Of a stretch of DNA of 37,013 nt, positions 16,445-23,585 are shown one piece after another. Every line of letters begins with the position of its first letter. The first letter of the stretch is position 1. The position numbers and the translations under genes were made by a program. The notes under the pieces were generated by a model. It was not told the origin of the DNA. It did no database searches and was given only the letters and a program-made list of their open reading frames with translations. Source of the DNA: Saprospiraceae bacterium (GTDB lineage Bacteria > Bacteroidota > Bacteroidia > Chitinophagales > Saprospiraceae); assembly GCA_020629255.1 (NCBI GenBank), contig JAHDDR010000020.1, positions 1-37,013 on the forward strand. Direction: 5' to 3'.

Positions 16445-16951
16445 ATGAGATATTTAGTTTATTTTTTATTTATAGGATTACTTCTAATTTCTTGTTCTGG
16501 TCCAGAAAAACCCGAATTCACAAAATTGGATAATGTGAAATTCAAATCTGCATCTTTGCAAGAAATGAAAGTCACCTTATCGGGCGATGCTGTATTATTT
16601 AATCCCAATCCGGTAGGTACGAATATTTCTAAAATGGATTTTGATGTGTATGCCAACGGTAAAAAAGTTACTCAAATCAAGCAAAATGTAACGGCTTCTA
16701 TTCCGGGCGATTCCGAATTCAAATTACCACTCGAATTCGACATTCCTATCAAGGATGTCATTGATGATATCAAACCAACTTTAAGCGATGTATTCGACAA
16801 GAAAAAATTAAAATATAAAGTCGACGGTCATCTGACTGTAAATATTGCTGGGGCAGACCTTAAAATTCCCGTTACGTATGAAGACGAGGAAGAAATTAAA
16901 TTCTTGGATTTTAATACTTCTGATATTCCTATTTTTAATTTAGGGAAGTAA
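16445..16951 (+). CDS. LEA type 2-like lipoprotein
   Basis: A 168-aa predicted lipoprotein starting at the ATG at 16445 (MRYLVYFLFIGLLLISC, Cys17 lipidated). An in-frame ATG at 16412 overlaps the previous stop (TAATG) and would add 11 polar residues before the signal. The mature part is a single beta-rich domain of the late-embryogenesis-abundant type 2/WHy kind: LQEMKVTLSGDAVLFNPNP, GTNISKMDFDVYANGKK, IPGDSEFKLPLEFDI. These are small periplasmic domains of unknown biochemical role. It is the last gene of the plus-strand run and is followed by a strong terminator. Confidence 0.75.
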   Translation: MRYLVYFLFIGLLLISCSGPEKPEFTKLDNVKFKSASLQEMKVTLSGDAVLFNPNPVGTNISKMDFDVYANGKKVTQIKQNVTASIPGDSEFKLPLEFDIPIKDVIDDIKPTLSDVFDKKKLKYKVDGHLTVNIAGADLKIPVTYEDEEEIKFLDFNTSDIPIFNLGK

Positions 16952-16959
16952 TCATCTAG

Positions 16960-17008
16960 CAACAATAAAAAAAAGGAGGGGCTTTGCCCCTCCTTTTTTT
17001 TATTGTTG
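16960..17008. terminator. Strong bidirectional terminator
   Basis: A 23-bp perfect inverted repeat with a 3-base loop: CAACAAT, eight A, GGAGGGGC and the mirror sequence. The A-run and T-run make it a terminator for both the lipoprotein gene (plus) and the dehydrogenase gene (minus). The last two Gln codons and the stop of the minus-strand gene lie inside the right arm. Confidence 0.92.
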
Positions 17009-18439
17009 GATAGGTACAATCCGATAAATTTTCCCCGGACTTTCTACTCCAAAATAAATATAGCCATCTGCACATTGACTCACACTTCTCATCCGACCGA
17101 TGGTCGGAAACAATTTTTCTTCTTTGACAAATTCGCCGTCCTCATTCAGGTCATTTCGATTTAAATAATCGAACTTTAAAGAACCAGATAATATATCTCC
17201 TTTCCATCCTGGGTATTTATCACTGGTAATAAAATCCATCCCACATACGGCGATAGATGGCACCCAATAATGTTCGGGTTGTTCCATTCCTTCCTTGTGT
17301 GTCAGGTCTGTAATTTTTGTACCGACATAATTTATACCGTAGGTTATTACCGGCCAACCATAATTTTTTGCCGCTTCTACTTTATTGATTTCATCCCCTC
17401 CTCTTGGGCCGTGTTCATTATCATAGATAATATTATTGATGGGATCGTAACATAATCCTTGTGGGTTTCTATGTCCGTAAGAAAACACTTCATTTTTTGC
17501 ATTGGGTTGATCATAAAAAGGATTATCTTCTGGAGCCGTTCCATCATCATTTAGTCGAATAATTTTCCCTAAATGATTATCTAATTTTTGCGGATATTCA
17601 TCTCTTCGACCTCTTTCGCCTACCGACAAAAATAAATACCCGTCATTATCAAAAATAATTCTGCTACCAAAATGCCTTGATGTATTTTCGTAGGGTTGGG
17701 CTATAAAAATATCTTTCCCGTTTTTTATTTGATCATTTTCTATTTCACCTGAAAAAAGTACCGTTGTACTTAAATCCTCATTGCTTGGATGCGGTTTCGA
17801 ATAGGTTAGATATATTTTCTTATTTCCATCAAAATCCGGATGCAATTTCACATCCATTAATCCTCCTTGTCCTCGGAATTTCACTTCTGGGAGTCCTTTT
17901 ATTTTTACGGCTGGTTCATTTCCTTTTTTGGCAAAAAGAATTCCTTGTTTATCTGTAAAAAATAAAATGCCGTCGCTACTTTGGGTAATGCCCCAGGGAG
18001 ATTCGGCTTCTTCTGTAATTAATTCCAATTTCAATTTCATTCCTTCGGAATGAAACACAACATCATTATTTTCTCCCGAAGAAAATTCTTCAGATTTTTT
18101 ATTTTCTACTGCTGCTAAAATATAATCTACGATATCATAAATTTCTTGATTGGATAAAGCTTCCTGATAAGCGGGCATCCCATCTTTATCTGCTCCAAAT
18201 TTAATGACTTTAAACATGGATTCCCGATCTTCTCCGTACACCCATTTATCTCTTGTAATAAATTTCTTTACTTTATCCCCATGACAAGAAGCACAGAATT
18301 CTTGATAATTTTCTTCGGAATTTCCTACTACTTTTTTATGAGCATTCGCCATCATTTTTTTTGTGGTACATTTATAAGCGGTGAATGCTAACAATAGCAG
18401 AACGACAAACCCGACTAAAGTGTATTTTATTTTTTTCAT
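17000..18439 (-). CDS. PQQ-dependent sugar dehydrogenase with N-terminal cytochrome c
   Basis: A 479-aa exported protein. The N-terminus is a membrane anchor or signal (TLVGFVVLLLLAFTAYKC). A cytochrome c domain follows, with haem motif CASCH (residues 49-53) and distal Met88 (KDGMPAY). From about residue 130 it is a six-bladed glucose/sorbosone dehydrogenase propeller: GQGGLMDVKLHPDF, SRHFGSRIIFDNDG, LFLSVGERG and YGHRNPQGLCYDP are typical of aldose sugar dehydrogenases of the YliI/soluble-GDH type, which use PQQ. It would oxidise an aldose in the periplasm and pass electrons to its own haem. It lies 25 bases after pgi on the same strand. The sugar is unknown. Confidence 0.88.
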   Translation of the reverse strand: MKKIKYTLVGFVVLLLLAFTAYKCTTKKMMANAHKKVVGNSEENYQEFCASCHGDKVKKFITRDKWVYGEDRESMFKVIKFGADKDGMPAYQEALSNQEIYDIVDYILAAVENKKSEEFSSGENNDVVFHSEGMKLKLELITEEAESPWGITQSSDGILFFTDKQGILFAKKGNEPAVKIKGLPEVKFRGQGGLMDVKLHPDFDGNKKIYLTYSKPHPSNEDLSTTVLFSGEIENDQIKNGKDIFIAQPYENTSRHFGSRIIFDNDGYLFLSVGERGRRDEYPQKLDNHLGKIIRLNDDGTAPEDNPFYDQPNAKNEVFSYGHRNPQGLCYDPINNIIYDNEHGPRGGDEINKVEAAKNYGWPVITYGINYVGTKITDLTHKEGMEQPEHYWVPSIAVCGMDFITSDKYPGWKGDILSGSLKFDYLNRNDLNEDGEFVKEEKLFPTIGRMRSVSQCADGYIYFGVESPGKIYRIVPIQQ

Positions 18440-18464
18440 GATGGTAATTATTTATACTCACAAA

Positions 18465-20108
18465 TTATTTCCAAGCTTTGAATTGTTCTATCAATGCTGT
18501 TGTGGATACATCGTGCCCTTTTGTTTTTTCTTTGGCTGTTAATTTGGGTAATATTTTTTTTGCTAATTGTTTTCCTAATTCCACCCCCCATTGATCAAAA
18601 GAAAAAACATTCCAAATTACACCTTGTACAAATATTTTATGTTCGTACAGGGCAATTAATTTCCCTAATGTTTCTGGTGTTATTTTTTTCACCAAAATAG
18701 TATTGGATGGTCGATTCCCTTCGAATATTTTAAAAGGCAACAATTGTTTTATTCGATCTTCCCCCATGCCTGATGCCACTAATTCTGTTTGGGCTTCTTC
18801 TTGGGTTTTACCATTCATCAATGCTTCTGTTTGTGCAATAAAATTGGCGATTAATTTTACATGATGATCTCCAATTTTATTATGGGATTGTGCCGGAGCA
18901 ATAAAATCACAGGGAATTAATTTTGTTCCTTGATGAATTAATTGATAAAATGCATGTTGACCGTTGGTTCCCGGCTCACCCCAAATAATCGGTCCGGTTT
19001 GATAATTTATTTTCTTACCATTCCGATCGACAGACTTACCATTGCTTTCCATATTTCCTTGTTGGAAATAAGCTGCAAACCGATGCAAATATTGATCATA
19101 AGGTAAAATAGCTTCCGATTCTGCATCAAAAAAATTATTGTACCAAATTCCCAACATGGCTAAAATAACCGGCATGTTTTTTTTGAATGGAGCCGTTTTA
19201 AAATGTTGATCCATTTTATAATAGCCTTCCAATAATTCATCGAATTTATTAAAACCTATTGCTAAACAAATTGACAAACCAATAGCGGATGTCAAGGAAT
19301 ACCTCCCTCCTACCCAATCTTTGAATGGGAACATATTCTCAGGATCAATTCCGAAGGCTGTTACTTTTTCCGCATTCGTAGAAGCAGCTACAAAATGTTG
19401 AACGATGTGTTCTTTTTTCTTTGCTTTTTTCAAAAACCATTTTCTTGCAGAAAAAGCATTGGTCATTGTTTCCTGTGTCGTAAATGTTTTTGAAGCAATA
19501 ATAAACAATGTGGTTTCGGGATTTAAATCTTTTAATGTTTCCGCAATATGTGTTCCATCTACATTAGAAACGAAATGAACATTGAGCCGGGTTTTGTATT
19601 TCTTTAATGCTTCCGTCACCATTACAGGTCCAAGGTCAGAACCACCGATACCTATATTAACGATGTCTGTTATTTTTTTATTGGTGTATCCTTTCCATTC
19701 CCCTGCAATCACTTTCGTAGAAAAAATTTTCATTTTTCTCAACACCTCTCGCACGAAAGGCATCACATCTTCTCCATCCACTTTAATTCCTCTTTTGCCT
19801 TTATGTGTCAAAGCAATGTGTAGTACAGACCTACCTTCCGTTTCATTGATTTTATCCCCTGCAAACATCGATTTAATCCCTACTTTTAATTGACATTCAT
19901 GGGCTAGTTCTACCAACAAATCAACGGTCTCTTCTGTGATTCTATTTTTGGAATAATCCAATAATATATCATCTTTCTTTAAAGAGAATTTTTTAAATCT
20001 TTTCGGATCTTCTTCAAACAAAGTTTTCATTTGCACATTTTTCATTTCTTTATAATGTGCTTTTAGTTTTTTCCAGGCTTGGGTTTTGGTAGGATTTATT
20101 TTTTCCAT
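18465..20108 (-). CDS. pgi: Glucose-6-phosphate isomerase
   Basis: Interconverts glucose-6-phosphate and fructose-6-phosphate in glycolysis and gluconeogenesis. It is 547 aa, close to the 549 of E. coli. Family landmarks are all present: [17 protein letters not shown] (phosphate-binding), [14 protein letters not shown], the signature [16 protein letters not shown], the catalytic Glu in GNMESNGKS, the catalytic His in [15 protein letters not shown], and the Lys in [10 protein letters not shown]. The ATG at 20108 gives a normal N-terminus. It is the middle gene of thyA-pgi-PQQ dehydrogenase (gaps of 45 and 25 bases). Confidence 0.97.
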   Translation of the reverse strand: MEKINPTKTQAWKKLKAHYKEMKNVQMKTLFEEDPKRFKKFSLKKDDILLDYSKNRITEETVDLLVELAHECQLKVGIKSMFAGDKINETEGRSVLHIALTHKGKRGIKVDGEDVMPFVREVLRKMKIFSTKVIAGEWKGYTNKKITDIVNIGIGGSDLGPVMVTEALKKYKTRLNVHFVSNVDGTHIAETLKDLNPETTLFIIASKTFTTQETMTNAFSARKWFLKKAKKKEHIVQHFVAASTNAEKVTAFGIDPENMFPFKDWVGGRYSLTSAIGLSICLAIGFNKFDELLEGYYKMDQHFKTAPFKKNMPVILAMLGIWYNNFFDAESEAILPYDQYLHRFAAYFQQGNMESNGKSVDRNGKKINYQTGPIIWGEPGTNGQHAFYQLIHQGTKLIPCDFIAPAQSHNKIGDHHVKLIANFIAQTEALMNGKTQEEAQTELVASGMGEDRIKQLLPFKIFEGNRPSNTILVKKITPETLGKLIALYEHKIFVQGVIWNVFSFDQWGVELGKQLAKKILPKLTAKEKTKGHDVSTTALIEQFKAWK

Positions 20109-20153
20109 GTTCTTTTTGCTACTACTTTAATTTGAAAATGATTCAATAAAAAA

Positions 20154-20948
20154 TTAAATACTCACTTTTGCTTTAATATGTGGATGGGGATCATAATCCG
20201 TTAATGTAAAATCTTCGAATTTGAAATCAAAAATAGATTTTATTTTCGGATTGATTTTCATTTGGGGTAATGAACGAGGTTCTCTCGTCAATTGTAGTTT
20301 TGCTTGTTCCAAATGATTCGAATATAAATGCGTATCTCCAAAGGTGTGGACAAAATCCCCATATTCTAAATCACAAACTTGCGCCATCATCATCGTTAGA
20401 AGAGCATACGATGCAATATTAAAAGGCACACCTAAAAATACATCGGCACTCCTTTGATACAGTTGGCAAGAAAGTTTGCCGCTCGCTACATAAAATTGAA
20501 ATAAACAATGGCAAGGAGACAATGCCATTTTTGGCAAGTCTCCTACATTCCAAGCATTCACAATAATTCTTCTTGAATTCGGATTATTTCTTATTAAATC
20601 TATTGCTTGACTAATTTGGTCAACGATCGTCCCGTCAGCTCCTTCCCAACTTCTCCATTGCTTCCCATAGACCGGCCCTAGCTCACCATTTTCATTCGCC
20701 CATTCATTCCAAATCCTCACACCGTTGTCTTGTAAATATTTAACATTGGTATCTCCATCGAGGAACCATAATAATTCGTGTATGATTGATTTCAGGTGTA
20801 TTTTTTTTGTCGTGAGCAGAGGGAAGCCTTCTTGTAAATCGAAGCGCATCTGGTATCCGAATACGCTTCGGGTTCCGGTTCCGGTTCGATCTCCTTTATC
20901 TGTCCCTTTTTCCAAAATATGCTGTAATAAATCCAAATAGGTTTTCAT
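20154..20948 (-). CDS. thyA: Thymidylate synthase
   Basis: Methylates dUMP to dTMP with methylene-tetrahydrofolate. I place the start at the ATG at 20948, giving 264 aa, the same length as E. coli ThyA, and the matching start [16 protein letters not shown]. An upstream in-frame ATG at 21041 would add 31 unrelated residues encoded by a hairpin. Motifs: [30 protein letters not shown], the catalytic Cys in [32 protein letters not shown], and the C-terminal [14 protein letters not shown]. No dihydrofolate reductase gene is adjacent. The leader contains a 12-bp perfect hairpin ending 15 bases before the ATG. Confidence 0.97.
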   Translation of the reverse strand: MKTYLDLLQHILEKGTDKGDRTGTGTRSVFGYQMRFDLQEGFPLLTTKKIHLKSIIHELLWFLDGDTNVKYLQDNGVRIWNEWANENGELGPVYGKQWRSWEGADGTIVDQISQAIDLIRNNPNSRRIIVNAWNVGDLPKMALSPCHCLFQFYVASGKLSCQLYQRSADVFLGVPFNIASYALLTMMMAQVCDLEYGDFVHTFGDTHLYSNHLEQAKLQLTREPRSLPQMKINPKIKSIFDFKFEDFTLTDYDPHPHIKAKVSI

Positions 20949-20962
20949 AACTAAGGTGTTGT

Positions 20963-20997
20963 GCCCTTTCCTTGCAGCTTTGCTACAAGGAAAGGGC
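20963..20997 (-). promoter_or_regulatory. Perfect hairpin in the thyA leader
   Basis: The 12-bp arms GCCCTTTCCTTG / CAAGGAAAGGGC are separated by 11 bases that can add an inner AGC/GCT stem after a 1x1 mismatch. It is GC-richer than its surroundings, has no T run, and lies between the predicted thyA transcription start and its ATG. It may control translation or mRNA stability. Confidence 0.5.
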
Positions 20998-21007
20998 GAT
21001 TCGTCTG

Positions 21008-21015
21008 CAAAAGTA
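21008..21015 (-). promoter_or_regulatory. Putative thyA promoter -7 element
   Basis: TACTTTTG on the minus strand is a perfect TAnnTTTG match, 60 bases upstream of the thyA ATG. No -33 TTTG is found about 20 bases further upstream. Confidence 0.4.
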
Positions 21016-21084
21016 CGGCAAAGCTTGAAAGAAACCCACATATCTTAAAAAATTCCACCCTCTACAACTTGTTGATTATGAGAG

Positions 21085-21126
21085 ACATATTAGTTTGATT
21101 TTATAAGTAAAACCAAACTAATATGT
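21085..21126. repeat. Inverted repeat with 13-bp perfect arms
   Basis: The arms ACATATTAGTTTG / CAAACTAATATGT are extended inside by a further TTTTA/TAAAA stem after one mismatch, with a 4-base TAAG loop. There is no T run, so it is not a terminator. Each arm contains TTAGTTTG, one base off the -7 consensus. Confidence 0.5.
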
Positions 21127-21148
21127 AAAAGACTATTTATCAGTAGGT

Positions 21149-21184
21149 TAAACAAAAAGTTGGCTGTAACCAACTTTTTGTTTA
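21149..21184. terminator. Terminator-like perfect hairpin in a divergent intergenic region
   Basis: The 15-bp perfect arms TAAACAAAAAGTTGG / CCAACTTTTTGTTTA have a 6-base loop. The A-rich 5' arm and T-rich 3' arm are what a bidirectional intrinsic terminator has, but no known gene ends on either side. Confidence 0.45.
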
Positions 21185-21247
21185 TTATTTGGAACCCAAA
21201 TTAAAAACAAATTGTTTTATTACTGTAAGCTTTTAAATTCTCGAAAT

Positions 21248-21991
21248 ATGAAATACTATCTTTTTCACATAAAATATTTTTTAATTGTTTTTTGGCATAA
21301 TTTAATTTATCACATAAAAACAACGTGGCGTACATATACTCTTATGTTTTTCATAATTTTTATTTTTTATGACAAGAATATTCATTTTGAATTTCAATTA
21401 AAAAATAATTATTTAAATTTTTCTACTCATGAGTCATCCAAAAAAAATGATCAAGACACAACGGGAATTACTAAAAAAACAGTTTCCGGAATTAAACGAA
21501 AAGATGAACCAATCCAATTGGTTTCATTTAAAGATGAAGACGTCCAAGAAAAAAGGTACAAAAATTATATTTATCGGCATTCCGAATATGCCGTTGAAGA
21601 AATGCGAAAAAACAAAATACCGGCTTCTATTACCCTGGCTCAAGGTTTATTGGAAACCAATGGTGGAAAATCCAAATTAGCTACAAAAAATAATAATCAT
21701 TTCGGCATTAAATGTTTTTCTAAAACTTGTAAAAAAGGGCATTGTTCTAATTTCAATGATGATTCGCATAAAGATTTTTTTAGGATTTATTCTTCTACAA
21801 AATCATCTTACGAAGCACACAGTTATTTTTTAAAAAAGAAAAGATATAAAAAATTATTTTATTTAAATCCAAAAGATTACAAAGGCTGGGCAAAAGAATT
21901 AAAAAAAGCCGGCTATGCTACCGATAAAAAGTATGACAAAAAATTAATTGCTTTAATTCAAAAATATAAACTACACCAATTCGATGAATAA
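21248..21991 (+). CDS. Glucosaminidase (FlgJ-type peptidoglycan hydrolase), membrane-anchored
   Basis: 247 aa from the ATG at 21248; the frame can be extended to a TTG at 21212, which is less likely. The N-terminal 50 residues contain hydrophobic stretches (FHIKYFLIVFWHNL and LMFFIIFIFY), suggesting a membrane anchor. A Lys-rich linker follows. The C-terminal half is a mannosyl-glycoprotein endo-beta-N-acetylglucosaminidase-like domain: IPASITLAQGLLETNGGKS with the expected catalytic Glu, NNHFGIKC, YSSTKSSYEAHSYFL, and AGYATDKKYDKKLIALI. It should cleave the glycan backbone of peptidoglycan during wall remodelling. Composition is unusually A/T- and Lys-rich, and long inverted repeats flank the gene on both sides. 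Confidence 0.85.
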   Translation: MKYYLFHIKYFLIVFWHNLIYHIKTTWRTYTLMFFIIFIFYDKNIHFEFQLKNNYLNFSTHESSKKNDQDTTGITKKTVSGIKRKDEPIQLVSFKDEDVQEKRYKNYIYRHSEYAVEEMRKNKIPASITLAQGLLETNGGKSKLATKNNNHFGIKCFSKTCKKGHCSNFNDDSHKDFFRIYSSTKSSYEAHSYFLKKKRYKKLFYLNPKDYKGWAKELKKAGYATDKKYDKKLIALIQKYKLHQFDE

Positions 21992-21993
21992 AC

Positions 21994-22037
21994 AACCTTT
22001 TGTGCGTAATGCTTACAAATATTATGCACAAAAGGTT
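21994..22037. repeat. Perfect 12-bp inverted repeat right after the glucosaminidase gene
   Basis: The arms AACCTTTTGTGC / GCACAAAAGGTT start two bases after the stop codon. The loop sequence can pair further (GTAAT with ATTAT, one G-U), giving about 17 bp with a 10-base loop. The tail ACAATTTCATTTTT is weakly T-rich, so it could act as the 3' end of the gene's transcript. Confidence 0.5.
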
Positions 22038-22045
22038 ACAATTTC

Positions 22046-22097
22046 ATTTTTCCTTGATTTTCTTTCGTTTTAGAACGAAAGAAAATCAAGGAAAAAT
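22046..22097. repeat. Perfect 24-bp inverted repeat with 4-base loop
   Basis: The arms run 22046-22069 and 22074-22097, with loop TTAG. The left arm begins ATTTTTCCTTGATTTTC and the right arm ends GGAAAAAT. T residues lie in the 5' arm and A residues in the 3' arm, the opposite of an intrinsic terminator on either strand. The right arm ends one base before the -33 element of the GDPD promoter. Confidence 0.7.
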
Positions 22098-22098
22098 A

Positions 22099-22130
22099 TT
22101 TGAATCCGACTACATTAATTTTTATTTTTG
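22099..22130 (+). promoter_or_regulatory. Promoter of the GDPD gene
   Basis: TTTG (22099-22102), a 20-base spacer, then TATTTTTG (22123-22130) is the best match in the window to the Bacteroidota consensus (-33 TTTG, -7 TAnnTTTG). Transcription would start near 22137, leaving only about six bases before the ATG at 22143. Confidence 0.55.
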
Positions 22131-22142
22131 AATAAAGAATCC

Positions 22143-23054
22143 ATGAAAACTTTATTCATACTTATATTCTTCATTTTACTTGGAACATCTGCTTGCGTAC
22201 AACAAGCATCATCTAATGGCAATATGAAAAAAAATATTGACTGGCAAGGGCACAGAGGTTGCAGGGGTTTATTACCTGAAAATTCTATCCCTGCATTTAT
22301 CCATGCGATTGACTTAGGAGTAAACACTTTAGAAATGGATGTTTGCATATCTAAAGATCAGCAGGTTATTGTTACGCATGAACCGTGGATGAACCACGTT
22401 ATATGCACACCAAAAGATTCAAGTATTGTATTAGATGAAAAAAATGAAAGAGAATTCAAGCTTTTTGAAATGACCACCGAAGAAATTAAAAATTTCGATT
22501 GTGGTTCCAAGGGCAACCCCCGTTTTCCTGAGCAAGAAAAAAGGGTCGTTCACAAACCGAGTCTTAAAGAATTATTTTCTGAAATAGAAACTTATATTTC
22601 AGAAAATAATGTAAAACCTATAAAGTATAATATTGAAATTAAAAGCTATAAAGAATGGTATGATGTTTTTATTCCTGAACCAGAAATATTTACCAGCATT
22701 TTAATTCAAGAGTTAGAAAATTCCGGTATTGACAAAAATAGATTTGTTCTTCAATCATTCGATTTGGATGTTTTGCGTGTTTTGCACGAAAAATATCCCA
22801 ACTACATTTTAGCTTTATTAATTGAAAGTTCTTTGGATGTAGAAAAAAATATTGAAGAACTAGGTTTCACTCCTCCGATTTATAGTCCTTATTTTAAATT
22901 ATTAAATGAAAAAAACATAGCTGTTTGTAAAAATAAAAAAATGAAAATTATTCCTTGGACGGTAAATGAAGTGGAAGACATGGAAAAATTAATTGACTTA
23001 GGTGTAGATGGAATCATTACTGATTATCCTAACAAAATAAAATATGTCCAGTAA
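22143..23054 (+). CDS. Glycerophosphodiester phosphodiesterase lipoprotein
   Basis: Hydrolyses glycerophosphodiesters to glycerol-3-phosphate and an alcohol, probably in the periplasm. It is 303 aa from the ATG at 22143 with a lipoprotein signal ending GTSAC (Cys18). GDPD-domain landmarks: His37-Arg38 in QGHRGC, Glu46 in PENS, Glu64 and Asp66 in LEMDV, His79 in THEPWM, then YNIEIKSY, FVLQSFD, IIPWTVNE and LGVDGIITDYP. The HRG/PENS/EMDV/TH set covers the two catalytic His and the metal ligands. Its 3' end overlaps the next gene by 11 bases, so the two are likely co-transcribed. Confidence 0.92.
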   Translation: MKTLFILIFFILLGTSACVQQASSNGNMKKNIDWQGHRGCRGLLPENSIPAFIHAIDLGVNTLEMDVCISKDQQVIVTHEPWMNHVICTPKDSSIVLDEKNEREFKLFEMTTEEIKNFDCGSKGNPRFPEQEKRVVHKPSLKELFSEIETYISENNVKPIKYNIEIKSYKEWYDVFIPEPEIFTSILIQELENSGIDKNRFVLQSFDLDVLRVLHEKYPNYILALLIESSLDVEKNIEELGFTPPIYSPYFKLLNEKNIAVCKNKKMKIIPWTVNEVEDMEKLIDLGVDGIITDYPNKIKYVQ

Positions 23055-23514
23055 AATGAAGCCAATAGAACTAAAAACCTATTTATTTAATGCTTGCATG
23101 GATTATGTGGAACAAAAAATCCAATTATCTACACAAGCCATGAACGAAGCACAAGAAGCAGCGAATAACGAAACAAAAAGCAGTGCCGGAGATAAATATG
23201 AAACGGGGCGTGCGATGATGCAAATCGAAAGGGACAAGCATGCTCAAAAATTATCCGAAGCAATTGAATTAAAAAATATTTTAAAAAGCATTTCTGAAAT
23301 AGAAATTCATACTACCCTAAAAAAAGGGAGTTTGGTTTTTACGACTATGGGCAATTTTTATATTTCCATCGGTGCCGGAAAAATAAGAATGGATGACCAA
23401 TTATTTTTTGCCGTTTCGGAACAGGCTCCGATTATTCTTATTTTGAAAACCCTAAAAATGGGTGAAAGTACGTCGTTTAATGGTCGGTGTTTGGAATTAA
23501 AGTCCATTGTATAA
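23044..23514 (+). CDS. GreA/GreB-like C-terminal-domain protein
   Basis: A 156-aa cytoplasmic protein starting at the ATG at 23044, overlapping the GDPD stop; a second ATG lies at 23056. An N-terminal helical hairpin (VEQKIQLSTQAMNEAQEAAN ... SSAGDKYETGRAMMQIERD) is followed by a small beta domain (GSLVFTTMGNFYISIGAGK, ISEQ-like VSEQAPI, then a GESTSFNGR tail). The SSAGDKxETGRA block and FKBP-like tail are typical of Gre-factor relatives in Bacteroidota. Such genes are often mislabelled 3-oxoacyl-ACP synthase; nothing here resembles a ketosynthase (no Cys-His-His/Asn). It might bind RNA polymerase's secondary channel, but this is inference. Confidence 0.6.
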   Translation: MSSKMKPIELKTYLFNACMDYVEQKIQLSTQAMNEAQEAANNETKSSAGDKYETGRAMMQIERDKHAQKLSEAIELKNILKSISEIEIHTTLKKGSLVFTTMGNFYISIGAGKIRMDDQLFFAVSEQAPIILILKTLKMGESTSFNGRCLELKSIV

Positions 23515-23550
23515 TAAAAGCCCGAAGTCCTAAAGACTTCGGGCTTTTAT
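23514..23550. terminator. Bidirectional terminator between the Gre-like gene and infB
   Basis: A 16-bp perfect stem ATAAAAGCCCGAAGTC / GACTTCGGGCTTTTAT with a 5-base loop, between convergent genes. Its core is shared with the terminator at 6870-6900. Confidence 0.9.
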
Positions 23551-23585
23551 ACCAAATTATAAGAGCATGTTTAAATAGAAATCAA

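Larger units (their letters stand above)
20949..21247. other. Divergent intergenic region rich in inverted repeats
   Basis: The 299 bases between thyA (minus) and the glucosaminidase gene (plus) hold three long hairpins (20963-20997, 21085-21126, 21149-21184) and a thyA -7 element (21015-21008). Both flanking genes point away, so no gene ends here, yet the third hairpin has terminator polarity. A short untranslated RNA is possible. I see no other coding potential. Confidence 0.6.

Noticed and set aside
20949-21041. N-terminal extension of ThyA by 31 residues
   Set aside because: The extension is encoded by the leader hairpin and lies across the -7 element; the ATG at 20948 gives exactly the E. 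coli length and start.
21085-22097. A transposable element bounded by inverted repeats
   Set aside because: The repeats are separate local hairpins with different sequences, not matching termini, and there is no transposase or target duplication visible.
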